From NCBI GenBank assembly GCA_934635515.1, contig CAKTZK010000004.1, forward strand, positions 1 through 41,591: a DNA stretch of 41,591 nt. The letters are read 5' to 3'. Below the pieces are notes generated by a model, which was not told the DNA's origin, made no database searches, and was given only the letters and a program-made list of their open reading frames with translations. This document shows positions 23,744-32,582 of the stretch, in pieces; position 1 is the first letter of the stretch, and each line of letters begins with the position of its first letter. Position numbers and translations under genes: made by a program. Source of the DNA: an uncultured Oscillospiraceae bacterium. GTDB taxonomy: Bacteria; Bacillota_A; Clostridia; Oscillospirales; Oscillospiraceae.

Positions 23744-25042
23744 ATGAGCACCATCATCACCTCCATAGACCCCGGCAGTCCCGCCATGCGGGCCGGTCTG
23801 CGGCTGGGCCAGCAGCTTTTATCCATCAACGGTCACACCGTGGTGGACGTGCTGGACTACCGGTTTTACGGCTACGACCCGGTGAGCCATCTGACTCTGA
23901 AAAACGAAGACGGCTCTACCCTGAAGCTGACCATCCGCAAGGCCGAGGGCGAGGACCTGGGGCTGAACTTTGACACCTATCTTATGGACGAGATGCGCTC
24001 GTGCGCCAACCACTGCGTCTTCTGCTTTGTGGACCAGATGCCCCCGGGCATGCGCGAGACCCTGTATTTTAAGGACGACGACGCCCGGCTCAGCTTCCTA
24101 CAGGGCAACTACATCACCCTTACTAACCTCACCGAGCGGGAGGCCCAGCGCATCATCGACCTGCGCATCAGCCCCATCAATGTCTCCGTCCACACCACGG
24201 ACCCCCAGCTCCACTGCACCATGCTGGGAAACAAAAACGCCGCCCGGAGCCTGGACTACATCCGCGCCTTCTGCAAGGCGGGCATTGTGATGAACGGGCA
24301 GATCGTGATCTGCCCCGGCTGGAACGACGGCGACCAACTGCGCCGCACCCTCCGGGACCTAACGGAGATGGAGTTCTCCTCCTGCTCCCTGGTGCCTGTG
24401 GGCATCACCAAGCACCGGAAGGGACTGGCCAAGCTGAAGCCCGTGGATGCTCAGTGCGCGGGAGAAATTCTGGACATCGCCGAGGAATTCGGCCAGGAGA
24501 ATCTGCACCGCTTCGGGACAAGGCGGTTCTTCTGCGCCGACGAGCTTTTCCTCCGGGCCGGGCGAGAGCTGCCCGGGGAGGACTATTACGAGGGCTACCG
24601 GCAGCTGGAGAACGGCGTAGGCATGCTCCGCTCCCTGGAGGGAGACCTGCTGCGGGCCATGGACCTGATGGATGAGCCGCCCGCCCCCTCCCCCTTTACC
24701 ATTGCCACAGGCCGGGCCGCCGAGGGCTTTATGCGGCACCTGCTGGATATGGTACAGCAGCGCTTCCCCCAGGTGCAGGGCAAGGTGGTGGGGATAGACA
24801 ACGACTTTTTCGGCCACACCATTGACGTGGCGGGCCTTTTGACCGGCCAGGATCTGGCCGCCCAGCTTCCGGCCCACAAGCCCCTGGGGCGGGTGCTGAT
24901 CCCCCTGCACATGCTGCGCCACCAGGAGGATGTATTTTTGGACGACTGGACGGTGCCCCAGCTCTCCCAGGCGCTTAACGCGCCGGTGCAGGTAGTGGGC
25001 ATTGACGGCTTCGACCTGTGCGACGCCATTTTCGGACTGTAA
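23744..25042 (+). CDS. PDZ/radical-SAM-like DUF512 protein
   Basis: 432 residues. N-terminal PDZ-like domain (about 1-70: SIDPGSPAMRAGLRLGQQLLSING), then C87-x3-C91-x2-C94 (CANHCVFC), the radical-SAM iron-sulfur pattern, and a C-terminal DUF512 region (about 230-432). The family is widespread in Clostridia and cyanobacteria, with no established function. No signal peptide is seen. AGGAGAG lies six bases before the ATG at 23744. The der gene begins 12 bases after its stop and is clearly in the same operon, so a link to ribosome assembly or RNA/protein modification is possible (inference). It lies behind the structured leader. Confidence 0.9.
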   Translation: MSTIITSIDPGSPAMRAGLRLGQQLLSINGHTVVDVLDYRFYGYDPVSHLTLKNEDGSTLKLTIRKAEGEDLGLNFDTYLMDEMRSCANHCVFCFVDQMPPGMRETLYFKDDDARLSFLQGNYITLTNLTEREAQRIIDLRISPINVSVHTTDPQLHCTMLGNKNAARSLDYIRAFCKAGIVMNGQIVICPGWNDGDQLRRTLRDLTEMEFSSCSLVPVGITKHRKGLAKLKPVDAQCAGEILDIAEEFGQENLHRFGTRRFFCADELFLRAGRELPGEDYYEGYRQLENGVGMLRSLEGDLLRAMDLMDEPPAPSPFTIATGRAAEGFMRHLLDMVQQRFPQVQGKVVGIDNDFFGHTIDVAGLLTGQDLAAQLPAHKPLGRVLIPLHMLRHQEDVFLDDWTVPQLSQALNAPVQVVGIDGFDLCDAIFGL

Positions 25043-25054
25043 GGAGGTAGACCT

Positions 25055-26383
25055 ATGGCAAAACCTATGATCGCTATCGTGGGCCGGCCCAATGTGGGCA
25101 AGTCCATGCTGTTTAATAAGCTTATCGGCCGGCGCCTTTCCATCGTGGAGGACACCCCCGGCGTGACAAGAGACCGCATCTACGGAGAAAGCGACTGGTG
25201 CGGGCGCAAGTTCACCCTGGTGGACACCGGCGGCATCGAGCCCAACACCGACAATCAAATTCTCGCTTTCATGCGCCAGCAGGCCCAGATCGCCATTGAC
25301 AACGCCACCGTTATTGTCCTGGTGACGGACATCAAGACCGGCGTGACCGCCGCCGACCAGGAGGTGGCCGGGATGCTCCAGCGGTCCAAAAAGCCCATTG
25401 TCCTGGCAGTGAACAAGATGGACGCCACCGGCACCGTGGACCCGGAGTTTTACGAGTTTTACAACCTGGGCCTGGGCGACCCCATCGCCGTGTCCGCCGT
25501 ACACGGCCACGGCACAGGCGACCTGCTGGACGAGTGCCTTAAATACTTCCCTCCCGAGGACGATTCCGAGGAGGACGACGATGTGATCCAGGTGGCCATC
25601 ATCGGCAAGCCCAATGTGGGCAAGTCCAGCCTCACCAACCGCATCCTGGGCCAGGAGCGGGTCATCGTCAGCAATGTGGCGGGCACCACGCGGGACGCCA
25701 TCGACTCCTATTTTGAAAACGAGACAGGCAAATATAACTTCATCGACACCGCCGGTATGCGGAAAAAATCCAAGGTGGACGACGCCATCGAGAAGTACAG
25801 CGTGCTCCGGGCCACCATGGCTATCGAGCGCAGCGATGTGTGCCTGATCCTTATCGACGCCAATGACGGCGTCACCGAGCAGGATACCAAGATCGCAGGT
25901 CTGGCTCATGAGGCCGGCAAGGCCTGCATCATCGTGGTAAACAAGTGGGACATGGTGGAAAAGGACGGCAAGACCATGGACCGCATGCGCGAGGACATCC
26001 GCCGGGACCTGAGCTACATGACCTACGCCCCCATCCTGTTCATCTCCGCCCTTACGGGCCAGCGGGTGACGCGGCTGTTTGAGCTTATAAATTATGTGCA
26101 TAACCAGGCCTCCACCCGCATCACCACGGGTATGCTCAACTCCGTCCTGGCCGATGCCCAGACCCGGGTGCAGCCCCCCACGGACAAGGGCCGCCGCCTG
26201 AAGATTTATTACATGACCCAGGTAGGCGTTAAGCCCCCCCATTTCGTGATCTTCTGCAACGATAAAAAGCTCTTCCACTTCTCTTACCAGCGCTATCTGG
26301 AAAACCAGATCCGCAGCGTGTTCGGCCTGGAGGGCACCCCCATCATTCTCTCCATCCGCCAGAAGGGAGATGATGACAATTAA
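25055..26383 (+). CDS. der: Ribosome assembly GTPase Der (EngA)
   Basis: 442 residues with two GTPase domains and a C-terminal KH-like domain, the normal Der layout for 50S subunit assembly. First domain: G1 GRPNVGKS (10-17), DTGG (57-60), NKMD (120-123). Second: G1 GKPNVGKS (184-191), DTAG, NKWD. An acidic linker (168-176) joins them. AAGGAGGTAGACCT precedes the ATG. It overlaps plsY by 14 bases. Confidence 0.98.
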   Translation: MAKPMIAIVGRPNVGKSMLFNKLIGRRLSIVEDTPGVTRDRIYGESDWCGRKFTLVDTGGIEPNTDNQILAFMRQQAQIAIDNATVIVLVTDIKTGVTAADQEVAGMLQRSKKPIVLAVNKMDATGTVDPEFYEFYNLGLGDPIAVSAVHGHGTGDLLDECLKYFPPEDDSEEDDDVIQVAIIGKPNVGKSSLTNRILGQERVIVSNVAGTTRDAIDSYFENETGKYNFIDTAGMRKKSKVDDAIEKYSVLRATMAIERSDVCLILIDANDGVTEQDTKIAGLAHEAGKACIIVVNKWDMVEKDGKTMDRMREDIRRDLSYMTYAPILFISALTGQRVTRLFELINYVHNQASTRITTGMLNSVLADAQTRVQPPTDKGRRLKIYYMTQVGVKPPHFVIFCNDKKLFHFSYQRYLENQIRSVFGLEGTPIILSIRQKGDDDN

Positions 26384-27038
26384 GCTGTCCATCTATTTTG
26401 TGGTGGGGCTGACACTGCTGGTGTCGTACCTGCTGGGCTGCTTCAACGGCTCGGTGGTCACCTCCCACTTTATCATCCGAGACGATGTGCGCAGTCACGG
26501 CAGCGGCAACGCCGGGCTCACCAATTTCTACCGCACCTACGGCGCCAAATACGCCCTCATCGTCATTTTCTGTGACATGGCCAAAACCATCCTCTCCTGC
26601 CTCATCGGCGGGTATCTGATGCTGTGTACCAACGGGAACTGGACCCTGGGCGTGCTGCTGGGCGGCATCGGCTGCGAGCTGGGGCATATTTTCCCGGCCT
26701 ACTACGGGCTCAAGGGCGGCAAGGGCATCCTCTCCGGCGGCGTGCTGGTGTGGATGCTGGACTGGCGCATGGGGCTCATCGCCTGGGGGCTGTTTATCCT
26801 GCTGTGGCTGCTGACCCGGTATGTGTCTCTGGGGTCCATCACGGCCACGGCCAGCATGCCGATATCGGCCTTCTTCGTCTTTCACCATGACCCGCTGCTG
26901 ACCGGTTTGAGCGCGGTGGTGGCAGCGCTGGTCATCTACTGTCACAGAGAAAATATCCATCGTTTGCTTCACGGTACGGAGCATAAGTTCCGCTGGCATG
27001 TAAACCCCATAAGTCCCGACGAAAGCGAGTCGGAATAG
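26370..27038 (+). CDS. plsY: Glycerol-3-phosphate acyltransferase PlsY
   Basis: 222 residues, membrane protein with about five to six helices. Family signatures: GSGNAGLTNFYRTYG (46-60) and GHIFPAYYGLKGGKG (105-119) for acyl phosphate and glycerol-3-phosphate. It makes lysophosphatidic acid, the first step of phospholipid synthesis. AAGGGAG lies directly before two ATGs (26370 and 26373); the first is kept but the second is equally possible. Start within der implies coupling. Confidence 0.95.
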   Translation: MMTIKLSIYFVVGLTLLVSYLLGCFNGSVVTSHFIIRDDVRSHGSGNAGLTNFYRTYGAKYALIVIFCDMAKTILSCLIGGYLMLCTNGNWTLGVLLGGIGCELGHIFPAYYGLKGGKGILSGGVLVWMLDWRMGLIAWGLFILLWLLTRYVSLGSITATASMPISAFFVFHHDPLLTGLSAVVAALVIYCHRENIHRLLHGTEHKFRWHVNPISPDESESE

Positions 27039-27067
27039 AGACTTGGAATAGAGAAAGGAAAAGCAGT

Positions 27068-27991
27068 ATGAAACACAATCAGGTTCGCCAGGTGGTGTTC
27101 CCAATCATCACCGCTATGATCTGGGGCTCCTCCTTCGTGGCCCAGAGCACCAGCACCGAGCACGTGGGGGCCTACACCTTCAACGCCGCCCGGTCCATCG
27201 TGGCCTTTTTTGCGCTACTGGTGATCGTGCAGCTGTTTAAGATGTTCCGCAAGGAGCCGGAGGTGGAGCAGACGGCGGAGGAAAAGAAGGCCGGACGCAG
27301 GCACCTGGTCATCGGCGGTATCTGCTGCGGCATTGCCCTGTCCCTGGCCTGCAATCTGCAGCAGCTGGGCATGGTGGCCGGCGCCGGCGCGGGCAAGACC
27401 AGCTTTATTACCACGCTCTATGTGGTGCTGGTGCCCATCTGCGGCCTGTTTCTGAAAAAAAAGGTCTCTCCCACCGTGTGGGTCAGCGTCCTGCTGGGCG
27501 TGGCGGGCCTTTACTGCCTGTGCATCAAGGAGGACTTCTCCATTGCCCCCAGCGACCTACTGGTGATGCTCTGCGCCTTTGGCTACGCCCTGCACATCCT
27601 TACCGTGGACCACTTCGTGCAGAAGGCTGACGGCGTGAAATTAAGCTGCATCCAGTTCTTGACTTGCGCCATTGTTTCGGGTATACTCATGCTGATCTTT
27701 GAGCACCCGGTTTGGGCGGACATCGCCGCCTGCGCGGGGTCGGTGCTGTATGTGGGCGTTTTCTCCAGCGGCGTGGCCTACACCCTGCAGATCCTGGCCC
27801 AGAAGGACTCCAACCCCACCATTGTGGCGCTGCTGCTGAGCCTGGAGAGCGTGTTCGGCGCCATCTCCGGGGCCATCTTCCTGCACGAGACCATGACCGC
27901 CAAGGAGCTGGTGGGCTGCGTGCTGATGCTCATTGCCGTGGTGTTGGCGCAGATTGAGTTTCCCAGCAAGAAAAAGGTAAAGTCTGCCTAA
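27068..27991 (+). CDS. EamA/DMT-family transporter
   Basis: 307 residues with about ten predicted membrane segments in two repeats, the drug/metabolite transporter (EamA) fold. The first repeat starts with FPIITAMIWGSSFVAQSTS, typical of the family, and the second carries SLESVFGAISGAIFLHE near the C-terminus. Substrate unknown. A charged loop (about 62-78) separates helices 2 and 3. AGAAAGGAAAAGC precedes the ATG. Confidence 0.92.
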   Translation: MKHNQVRQVVFPIITAMIWGSSFVAQSTSTEHVGAYTFNAARSIVAFFALLVIVQLFKMFRKEPEVEQTAEEKKAGRRHLVIGGICCGIALSLACNLQQLGMVAGAGAGKTSFITTLYVVLVPICGLFLKKKVSPTVWVSVLLGVAGLYCLCIKEDFSIAPSDLLVMLCAFGYALHILTVDHFVQKADGVKLSCIQFLTCAIVSGILMLIFEHPVWADIAACAGSVLYVGVFSSGVAYTLQILAQKDSNPTIVALLLSLESVFGAISGAIFLHETMTAKELVGCVLMLIAVVLAQIEFPSKKKVKSA

Positions 27992-28006
27992 AGGAGGTAT
28001 TTTACT

Positions 28007-28255
28007 ATGACAGAAACCATTTTGAAAATTGACGGTATGATGTGCGGCATGTGCGAGAGCCATGTGTGCGATACCATCCGCAATAAGTTCGCCGTAAAGA
28101 AGGTCAGCGCCTCCCACACCAAGGGCACCGCCACCATTATTTCCCCGGAGCCTCTGGACGAGGAGGCCCTGCGCAAGGCCATTGCCGAGACCGGCTACGA
28201 GGTCAAGGATGTGGAGTCCAAGTCCTACGAAAAGCGGGGCCTTTTCCACCGGTAA
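28007..28255 (+). CDS. HMA-domain metal-binding protein (CopZ-like)
   Basis: 82 residues, one heavy-metal-associated domain with G-M-M-C13-G-M-C16, the copper/zinc-binding loop, in a beta-alpha-beta-beta-alpha-beta length. A basic tail (KSYEKRGLFHR) extends past the usual 70 residues. No CopA-type ATPase is next to it, so its partner is not clear. AAAGGAGG precedes the ATG; last gene of the DUF512-der-plsY-eamA-hma run. Confidence 0.9.
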   Translation: MTETILKIDGMMCGMCESHVCDTIRNKFAVKKVSASHTKGTATIISPEPLDEEALRKAIAETGYEVKDVESKSYEKRGLFHR

Positions 28256-28263
28256 ATAAGTAC

Positions 28264-28304
28264 AAAAAACAAGGAACGGTTTTATAAACCGTTCCTTGTT
28301 TTTT
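28264..28304 (+). terminator. Terminator of the DUF512-to-HMA operon
   Basis: ACAAGGAACGGTTT / AAACCGTTCCTTGT stem flanked by A and T runs (six T after it). Confidence 0.9.
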
Positions 28305-28318
28305 CATGCCAAAATCCC

Positions 28319-28361
28319 TGTCATTGCGAAGCCAGTGCGCACACTGGCTTCGCAATCCGTC
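28319..28361 (+). repeat. TGTCATTGCGA...GCAATCC stem-loop repeat, copy 3
   Basis: TGTCATTGC, stem GAAGCCAGTG/CACTGGCTTC with loop CGCA, then GCAATCCGTC. The ends match the copies at 8734-8772 and 15771-15813. Confidence 0.78.
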
Positions 28362-28430
28362 CTCCCCTGCAAGGGCAACCCTTCCGGCGCTTCGCGCCAC
28401 CTCCCCTTACACAGGGGAGGCTTTTTTGTT

Positions 28431-28566
28431 GGCTCCCCTGCGTAAGGGGAAATCGCCGAAGCGCTGCCAGTGGCAGAAGAAGCGAGGCGATTTCGAGGAA
28501 GTGCCCTGATTGGCGGCCACGACGGTGGGCAGGCTGTCACGGCTTTGCCGTGACTGAGGGGTCGAC
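28431..28566 (+). repeat. Palindromic repeat family 1, copy with 26-base deletion
   Basis: Same order and ends as 8548-8709 but 136 instead of 162 bases. The missing 26 bases lie exactly between two CACGAC direct repeats. A loose left-end fragment (CCTCCCCTTACACAGGGGAGG) stands upstream at about 28400-28420. The whole gap 28305-28593 is repeat-filled with no gene. Confidence 0.85.
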
Positions 28567-28593
28567 TACCGCACCTCTTGCAATACACAAAAG

Positions 28594-28612
28594 GGCGGGG
28601 GTCGCCCCCCGC
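28594..28612 (-). terminator. Terminator of the pyrH-polC operon
   Basis: GCGGGGG/CCCCCGC stem with a short loop, with AAAA and TTTT arms; on the minus strand CCCTTTTGTGT follows. It lies 20 bases after the polC stop. Confidence 0.65.
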
Positions 28613-28632
28613 GCTTTTCGATTTTTCATGCC

Positions 28633-31600
28633 TCAAAATCCGTCGAACAGATTCACCTGGCTGGTGTCCGCCATGCCCGCGAAGGCTCCCAGGGCCTTCA
28701 GCTGCTCAATATGCGTCTTGGACAGCTTATTGCAGCACATGGAAAACTCCTCTACGGAGATGAAGGTCTTGCCCTTGCGCTTTTCCACCGTGTCCTGGGC
28801 GGCCGACTCGCCCAGCCCATGGACGGAGATCAGCGGCGGCAGCAGCCCGCCCTCGGTGATGATGAATTTCGAGGCATCGGACCGGTAAATGTCGATGGTG
28901 TCAAAGTGGAAGCCCCGGAGATAAAACTCGTAGCACACCTCCAGCGTCACCAGCAGGTTCTGCTCCACAGCGGTGGCGTCCTTGTTGTTCTCGATCTCGT
29001 GAATTTTTCGCTCCACGGCCTCCTTTCCGGCGCAGCAAAACTCCGCATCAAAGGCTTTCGCCCGGATGGAAAAGAAGGTTGCATAGAAGGCCAGGGGCTC
29101 ATGGACCTTGAACCAGGCGATGCGAAAGGCCATCATCACATAGGCCACGGCGTGGGCCTTGGGGAATAGATAGCCGATCTTGGCCAGGGACTCGATGTAC
29201 CACTCCGGTACCCCGTGCTCCTCCATGGCCTCCACCCAGCCCTCCTGGAATCCGCCCTTTTTCACCTTACCCTTTCGCACGGCCTCCATGATCTTAAAGC
29301 TCATTTTCGGGTCCAAACCCATGGAAATGAGGTAGAGCATAATATCGTCACGGCAGCCCACGGTCTGCAAAACCGAGGCCGTGCCGCTGACGATCAGCTC
29401 CCGGGCGTTTCCGAGCCACACATCCGTGCCGTGGGAGAAGCCCGAAAGCCGCACCAGGGTATTAAAGTCCTTGGGCTGGGTATCTATGAGCATCTGCCGG
29501 GTAAACCGGGTGTTGAACTCCGGGATGGCCACGGCCCCGGTTGGGCCCAGCAGGGGGTCATTTTCAAAGCCCAGGACCTTGGAGGAGGTGAAAATGCTCA
29601 TGGTGTCCGGGTCGTCCAAGGGGATGGCCCGGGCGTTGACCCCGGTGAGGTCCTCCAGCATACGGATCATGGACGGGTCATCGTGGCCCAGCATATCCAG
29701 CTTCAGGAGGTTGTCCTCCATGCAGTGGTATTCAAAGTGGGTGGTGATGGTCTCCGCGTCCTCGGCGTCCGCCGGGTGCTGCACGGCGGTGAAATCCTCC
29801 ACATCCATGTCGTCCGGCACCACCACCAGGCCGCCGGGGTGCTGGCCCGTGGTGCGCCGCACGCCCACGCAGCCCAGGGTCAGGCGGTTCATCTCCGCAT
29901 TTCCGGCGGTGATGTCCCGCTCCTCCAGATATTTTCGCACAAAGCCGTAGGCGGTCTTTTCCGCCAGGGTGCCGATGGTCCCGGCCCGGAACACCTGGGT
30001 CTCGCCGAACATCTCCACCGCATGGCGATGGGCCCGGGCCTGGTATTCTCCGGAGAAATTCAGGTCGATATCCGGCACCTTGCCGCCGCCGTAGCCCAGG
30101 AAGGTCTCAAAGGGGATGTCGAATCCGTCCTTCACCAGCTTTTCCCCGCACTCAGGGCAGATTTTATCCGGCATATCCGCGCCGCAGCCGTAGCTGCCGT
30201 CGGTGATGAACTCCGTGTGCTTGCACCGGGGGCAGCGGTAGTGGGGCGGCAGGGAGTTTACCTCTGTGATGCCCGCCATATAGGCGACCAGCGACGACCC
30301 CACAGATCCTCTCGAGCCCACCAGATACCCGTTTTCCAGGCTCCGCTGCACCAGCTTCTGGGCCGACATATACACCACATCGTACTTGCCCAAAATGCCG
30401 CCCAGCTCCACATTCAGCCGGTCCACGATGAGCTGGGGCGGGTTTTCCCCGTAGAGCTCATGGCACTTGCTCCACACCATGTCGTGAAGCTCCTGCTCGG
30501 AGTTTTCCAGTCGCGGCGGGAAAAGCTGTCCCGGAGGCAGCAGCTCGATCTCCTCCACCAGGTCCGCAATGGCCCGGGTATTTTTCACCACCACCTCGTA
30601 GGCGGTCTCCTCTCCCAGATAGGAAAATTCCTCCAGCATCTCGTCGGTAGTCTTGAAGTAAATGGGCAGGCTCTTGTCCGCGTCGGGGAATTTTTTACTG
30701 GCCAGGAGCACATGGCGGAAAATCTCGTCCTCCGGCTCCATGAAATGCACATCGCCGGTGGCGCAGACGGGCTTATGAAGCTCCGCGCCCAGGCGGACGA
30801 TGGTGCGGTTGAAGTCCCGCAGCTCCTCCTCGTCCCGGGCCTCGCCGCTGCGCAGCATGAAGGCGTTATTGCACAGGGGCTGAATTTCCAGGTAGTCGTA
30901 GAAGGAGGCGATGCGCTTCAGCTCGTCCCAGTCCTTGTGCTCCACCACCGCCCGGAACAGCTCACCGGCCTCGCAGGCCGACCCGATGATGAGCCCCTCC
31001 CGGTGGGCCGCCAGCTCGGTCTTGGGAATGATGGGGAAGCGCTTGAAATACTTCAGGTTGGAGGCCGACACCAGCTGGTACAGGTGCTTGAGCCCCAGCT
31101 TGTTTTTCGCCAAAATAATAATGTGCTTGGGTCTGCGGTGGTTTTTGTTGCCCAAGGGCCGCAGCTCCAGCATTTTTTCGTTTATTTCCTGCAGGCGGCT
31201 GATACCCAGCTCCCGGCGCATTTTCTGGAAAAAGGGGATGAGCATATAGCCCACCATGCCCGCATCGTCCGAGGCGCGGTGGTGGTTAAAGGCGGGCAGA
31301 TCCAGGTGCTCCGCCACCACATCCAGCTTAAATTTATTCAGCTCCGGCAGGAGGTTTTGGGCCAAAATCAGAGAGTCCACATAGGTGGGGGAAAAATCCA
31401 GTCCCGCCCGGCGGCACCCCTCCCGAATGAAGCCTATGTCAAACTCCGCATTGTGGGCCGCCAGGGGCCGCCCATCTACGAATTTCAGGAACGCCTCCAG
31501 GGCCTCCTTGGGCTGAGGGGCATCCTTGAGCATAGCGTCGGTGATGCCCGTGAGGCCGATAATTTCCGGGGTCAGCCGGCGGCCGGGGTTTACAAAGGTC

Positions 31601-32580
31601 TGAAAGCGGTCCGTAATTTCCCCGTTTTTCAGCACCACTGCGCCGATCTCCGTAATGGCCTCCTTCATCACCTGGAGGCCTGTGGTCTCAATGTCGAAGC
31701 AGACGATCTCGTCGTCAAAATCCTGGTCCGCCGGGCCGTGTACCGCCACACGATCGTCCAGGTTGTTGATGAAATAGCCCTCCACGCCGTAGAGAATTTT
31801 AATTTTTCCCTTGGCCGTGTGCCAGGCATCGGGGAAGGCCTGGACCACCCCGTGGTCGGTGAGGGCAATGGCCGGGTGTCCCCAGGAAATGGCCTCCTTA
31901 ATGACCGCCGCCGGGTCCGTCAGGGCGTCCATGTTGGACATACGGGTGTGCAGGTGCAGCTCCACCCGCTTCTCCCTGGCCGTATCCTTCCGGGCCTCGT
32001 GGCCGATCTTCACGATGTTAAAGGGGGCCAGCTGCATATCCTTGCCATCCCTTGTCAGCTCCATGATGCCCTGGACCCGCAGCCACATACCCGGGGCGAT
32101 GGCGCTTTGCAGGGCCCCCAGCTCCTTGGTCTGCATATACTTGCGGACGGTGACGGAGTTGTGATTGTCCGTCATGTCGAAGGTCAGGACCCACACTCCC
32201 GGGCGGCGAGTCACGTGGCAGACAAAGAAAAACACCTTGCCCTCCACCACCACGGTACCCATCTTGGGATTCAGCCCCTCCATGGGGATGGGCCGGCCCT
32301 TGATAGCCTTGCCCAGCAGCACCTGCTCGGCGCTCTTTTTCCCGTCGGCAGACACGAAGCGCAGCCGCATCTGGCGCAGGTCGTAGTGGGTCTGCAAAAG
32401 CTGTTCCAGGGCGGTCACGGCGGCCTCCGGCACCGAATGCTGGCACTCCACCTCCGCCTCCAGGGCGCGGCTCTCCCGATTCAGCTCTCCGCTCACCACC
32501 TTGGCCCCCGTCAGCATAGACCGAAACTCCTGGGGCGGCAAAAAGCTACCAAAAAAGTCAAAAAATCCTAATTTCTCCAT
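28633..32580 (-). CDS. polC: DNA polymerase III alpha subunit, PolC type
   Basis: 1315 residues; the replicative polymerase of low-GC Gram-positive bacteria. Order of domains: N-terminal domain and OB fold (about 1-195), PHP domain with HLHT (209-212) and a DEDDh 3'-5' proofreading exonuclease inserted in it, starting DIETTG (296-301). Then the polymerase core with the zinc site CPRC ... CPEC before the palm and the catalytic VPDIDLNFSG, and the C-terminal helix-hairpin-helix region (SVHGLGESAA). It is about 120 residues shorter than B. subtilis PolC, apparently at the N-terminus. The start is two bases after the ispG stop, with its ribosome-binding site in ispG. Last gene of the pyrH operon. 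Confidence 0.97.
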   Translation of the reverse strand: MEKLGFFDFFGSFLPPQEFRSMLTGAKVVSGELNRESRALEAEVECQHSVPEAAVTALEQLLQTHYDLRQMRLRFVSADGKKSAEQVLLGKAIKGRPIPMEGLNPKMGTVVVEGKVFFFVCHVTRRPGVWVLTFDMTDNHNSVTVRKYMQTKELGALQSAIAPGMWLRVQGIMELTRDGKDMQLAPFNIVKIGHEARKDTAREKRVELHLHTRMSNMDALTDPAAVIKEAISWGHPAIALTDHGVVQAFPDAWHTAKGKIKILYGVEGYFINNLDDRVAVHGPADQDFDDEIVCFDIETTGLQVMKEAITEIGAVVLKNGEITDRFQTFVNPGRRLTPEIIGLTGITDAMLKDAPQPKEALEAFLKFVDGRPLAAHNAEFDIGFIREGCRRAGLDFSPTYVDSLILAQNLLPELNKFKLDVVAEHLDLPAFNHHRASDDAGMVGYMLIPFFQKMRRELGISRLQEINEKMLELRPLGNKNHRRPKHIIILAKNKLGLKHLYQLVSASNLKYFKRFPIIPKTELAAHREGLIIGSACEAGELFRAVVEHKDWDELKRIASFYDYLEIQPLCNNAFMLRSGEARDEEELRDFNRTIVRLGAELHKPVCATGDVHFMEPEDEIFRHVLLASKKFPDADKSLPIYFKTTDEMLEEFSYLGEETAYEVVVKNTRAIADLVEEIELLPPGQLFPPRLENSEQELHDMVWSKCHELYGENPPQLIVDRLNVELGGILGKYDVVYMSAQKLVQRSLENGYLVGSRGSVGSSLVAYMAGITEVNSLPPHYRCPRCKHTEFITDGSYGCGADMPDKICPECGEKLVKDGFDIPFETFLGYGGGKVPDIDLNFSGEYQARAHRHAVEMFGETQVFRAGTIGTLAEKTAYGFVRKYLEERDITAGNAEMNRLTLGCVGVRRTTGQHPGGLVVVPDDMDVEDFTAVQHPADAEDAETITTHFEYHCMEDNLLKLDMLGHDDPSMIRMLEDLTGVNARAIPLDDPDTMSIFTSSKVLGFENDPLLGPTGAVAIPEFNTRFTRQMLIDTQPKDFNTLVRLSGFSHGTDVWLGNARELIVSGTASVLQTVGCRDDIMLYLISMGLDPKMSFKIMEAVRKGKVKKGGFQEGWVEAMEEHGVPEWYIESLAKIGYLFPKAHAVAYVMMAFRIAWFKVHEPLAFYATFFSIRAKAFDAEFCCAGKEAVERKIHEIENNKDATAVEQNLLVTLEVCYEFYLRGFHFDTIDIYRSDASKFIITEGGLLPPLISVHGLGESAAQDTVEKRKGKTFISVEEFSMCCNKLSKTHIEQLKALGAFAGMADTSQVNLFDGF

Positions 32581-32582
32581 CT

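Noticed and set aside
24359..26392. 677-residue open frame on the minus strand
   Set aside because: Antisense to DUF512 and der, which are certain; composition is a codon-bias shadow.
28739..28888. Frameshift or truncation in polC
   Set aside because: The frame is intact from 32580 to 28633 with all motifs; the shorter length lies at the N-terminus and is within clostridial variation.
29215..32571. 1118-residue open frame on the plus strand
   Set aside because: Antisense to polC over its whole length, His/Gly/Leu-rich from GC-biased codons, no family resemblance.
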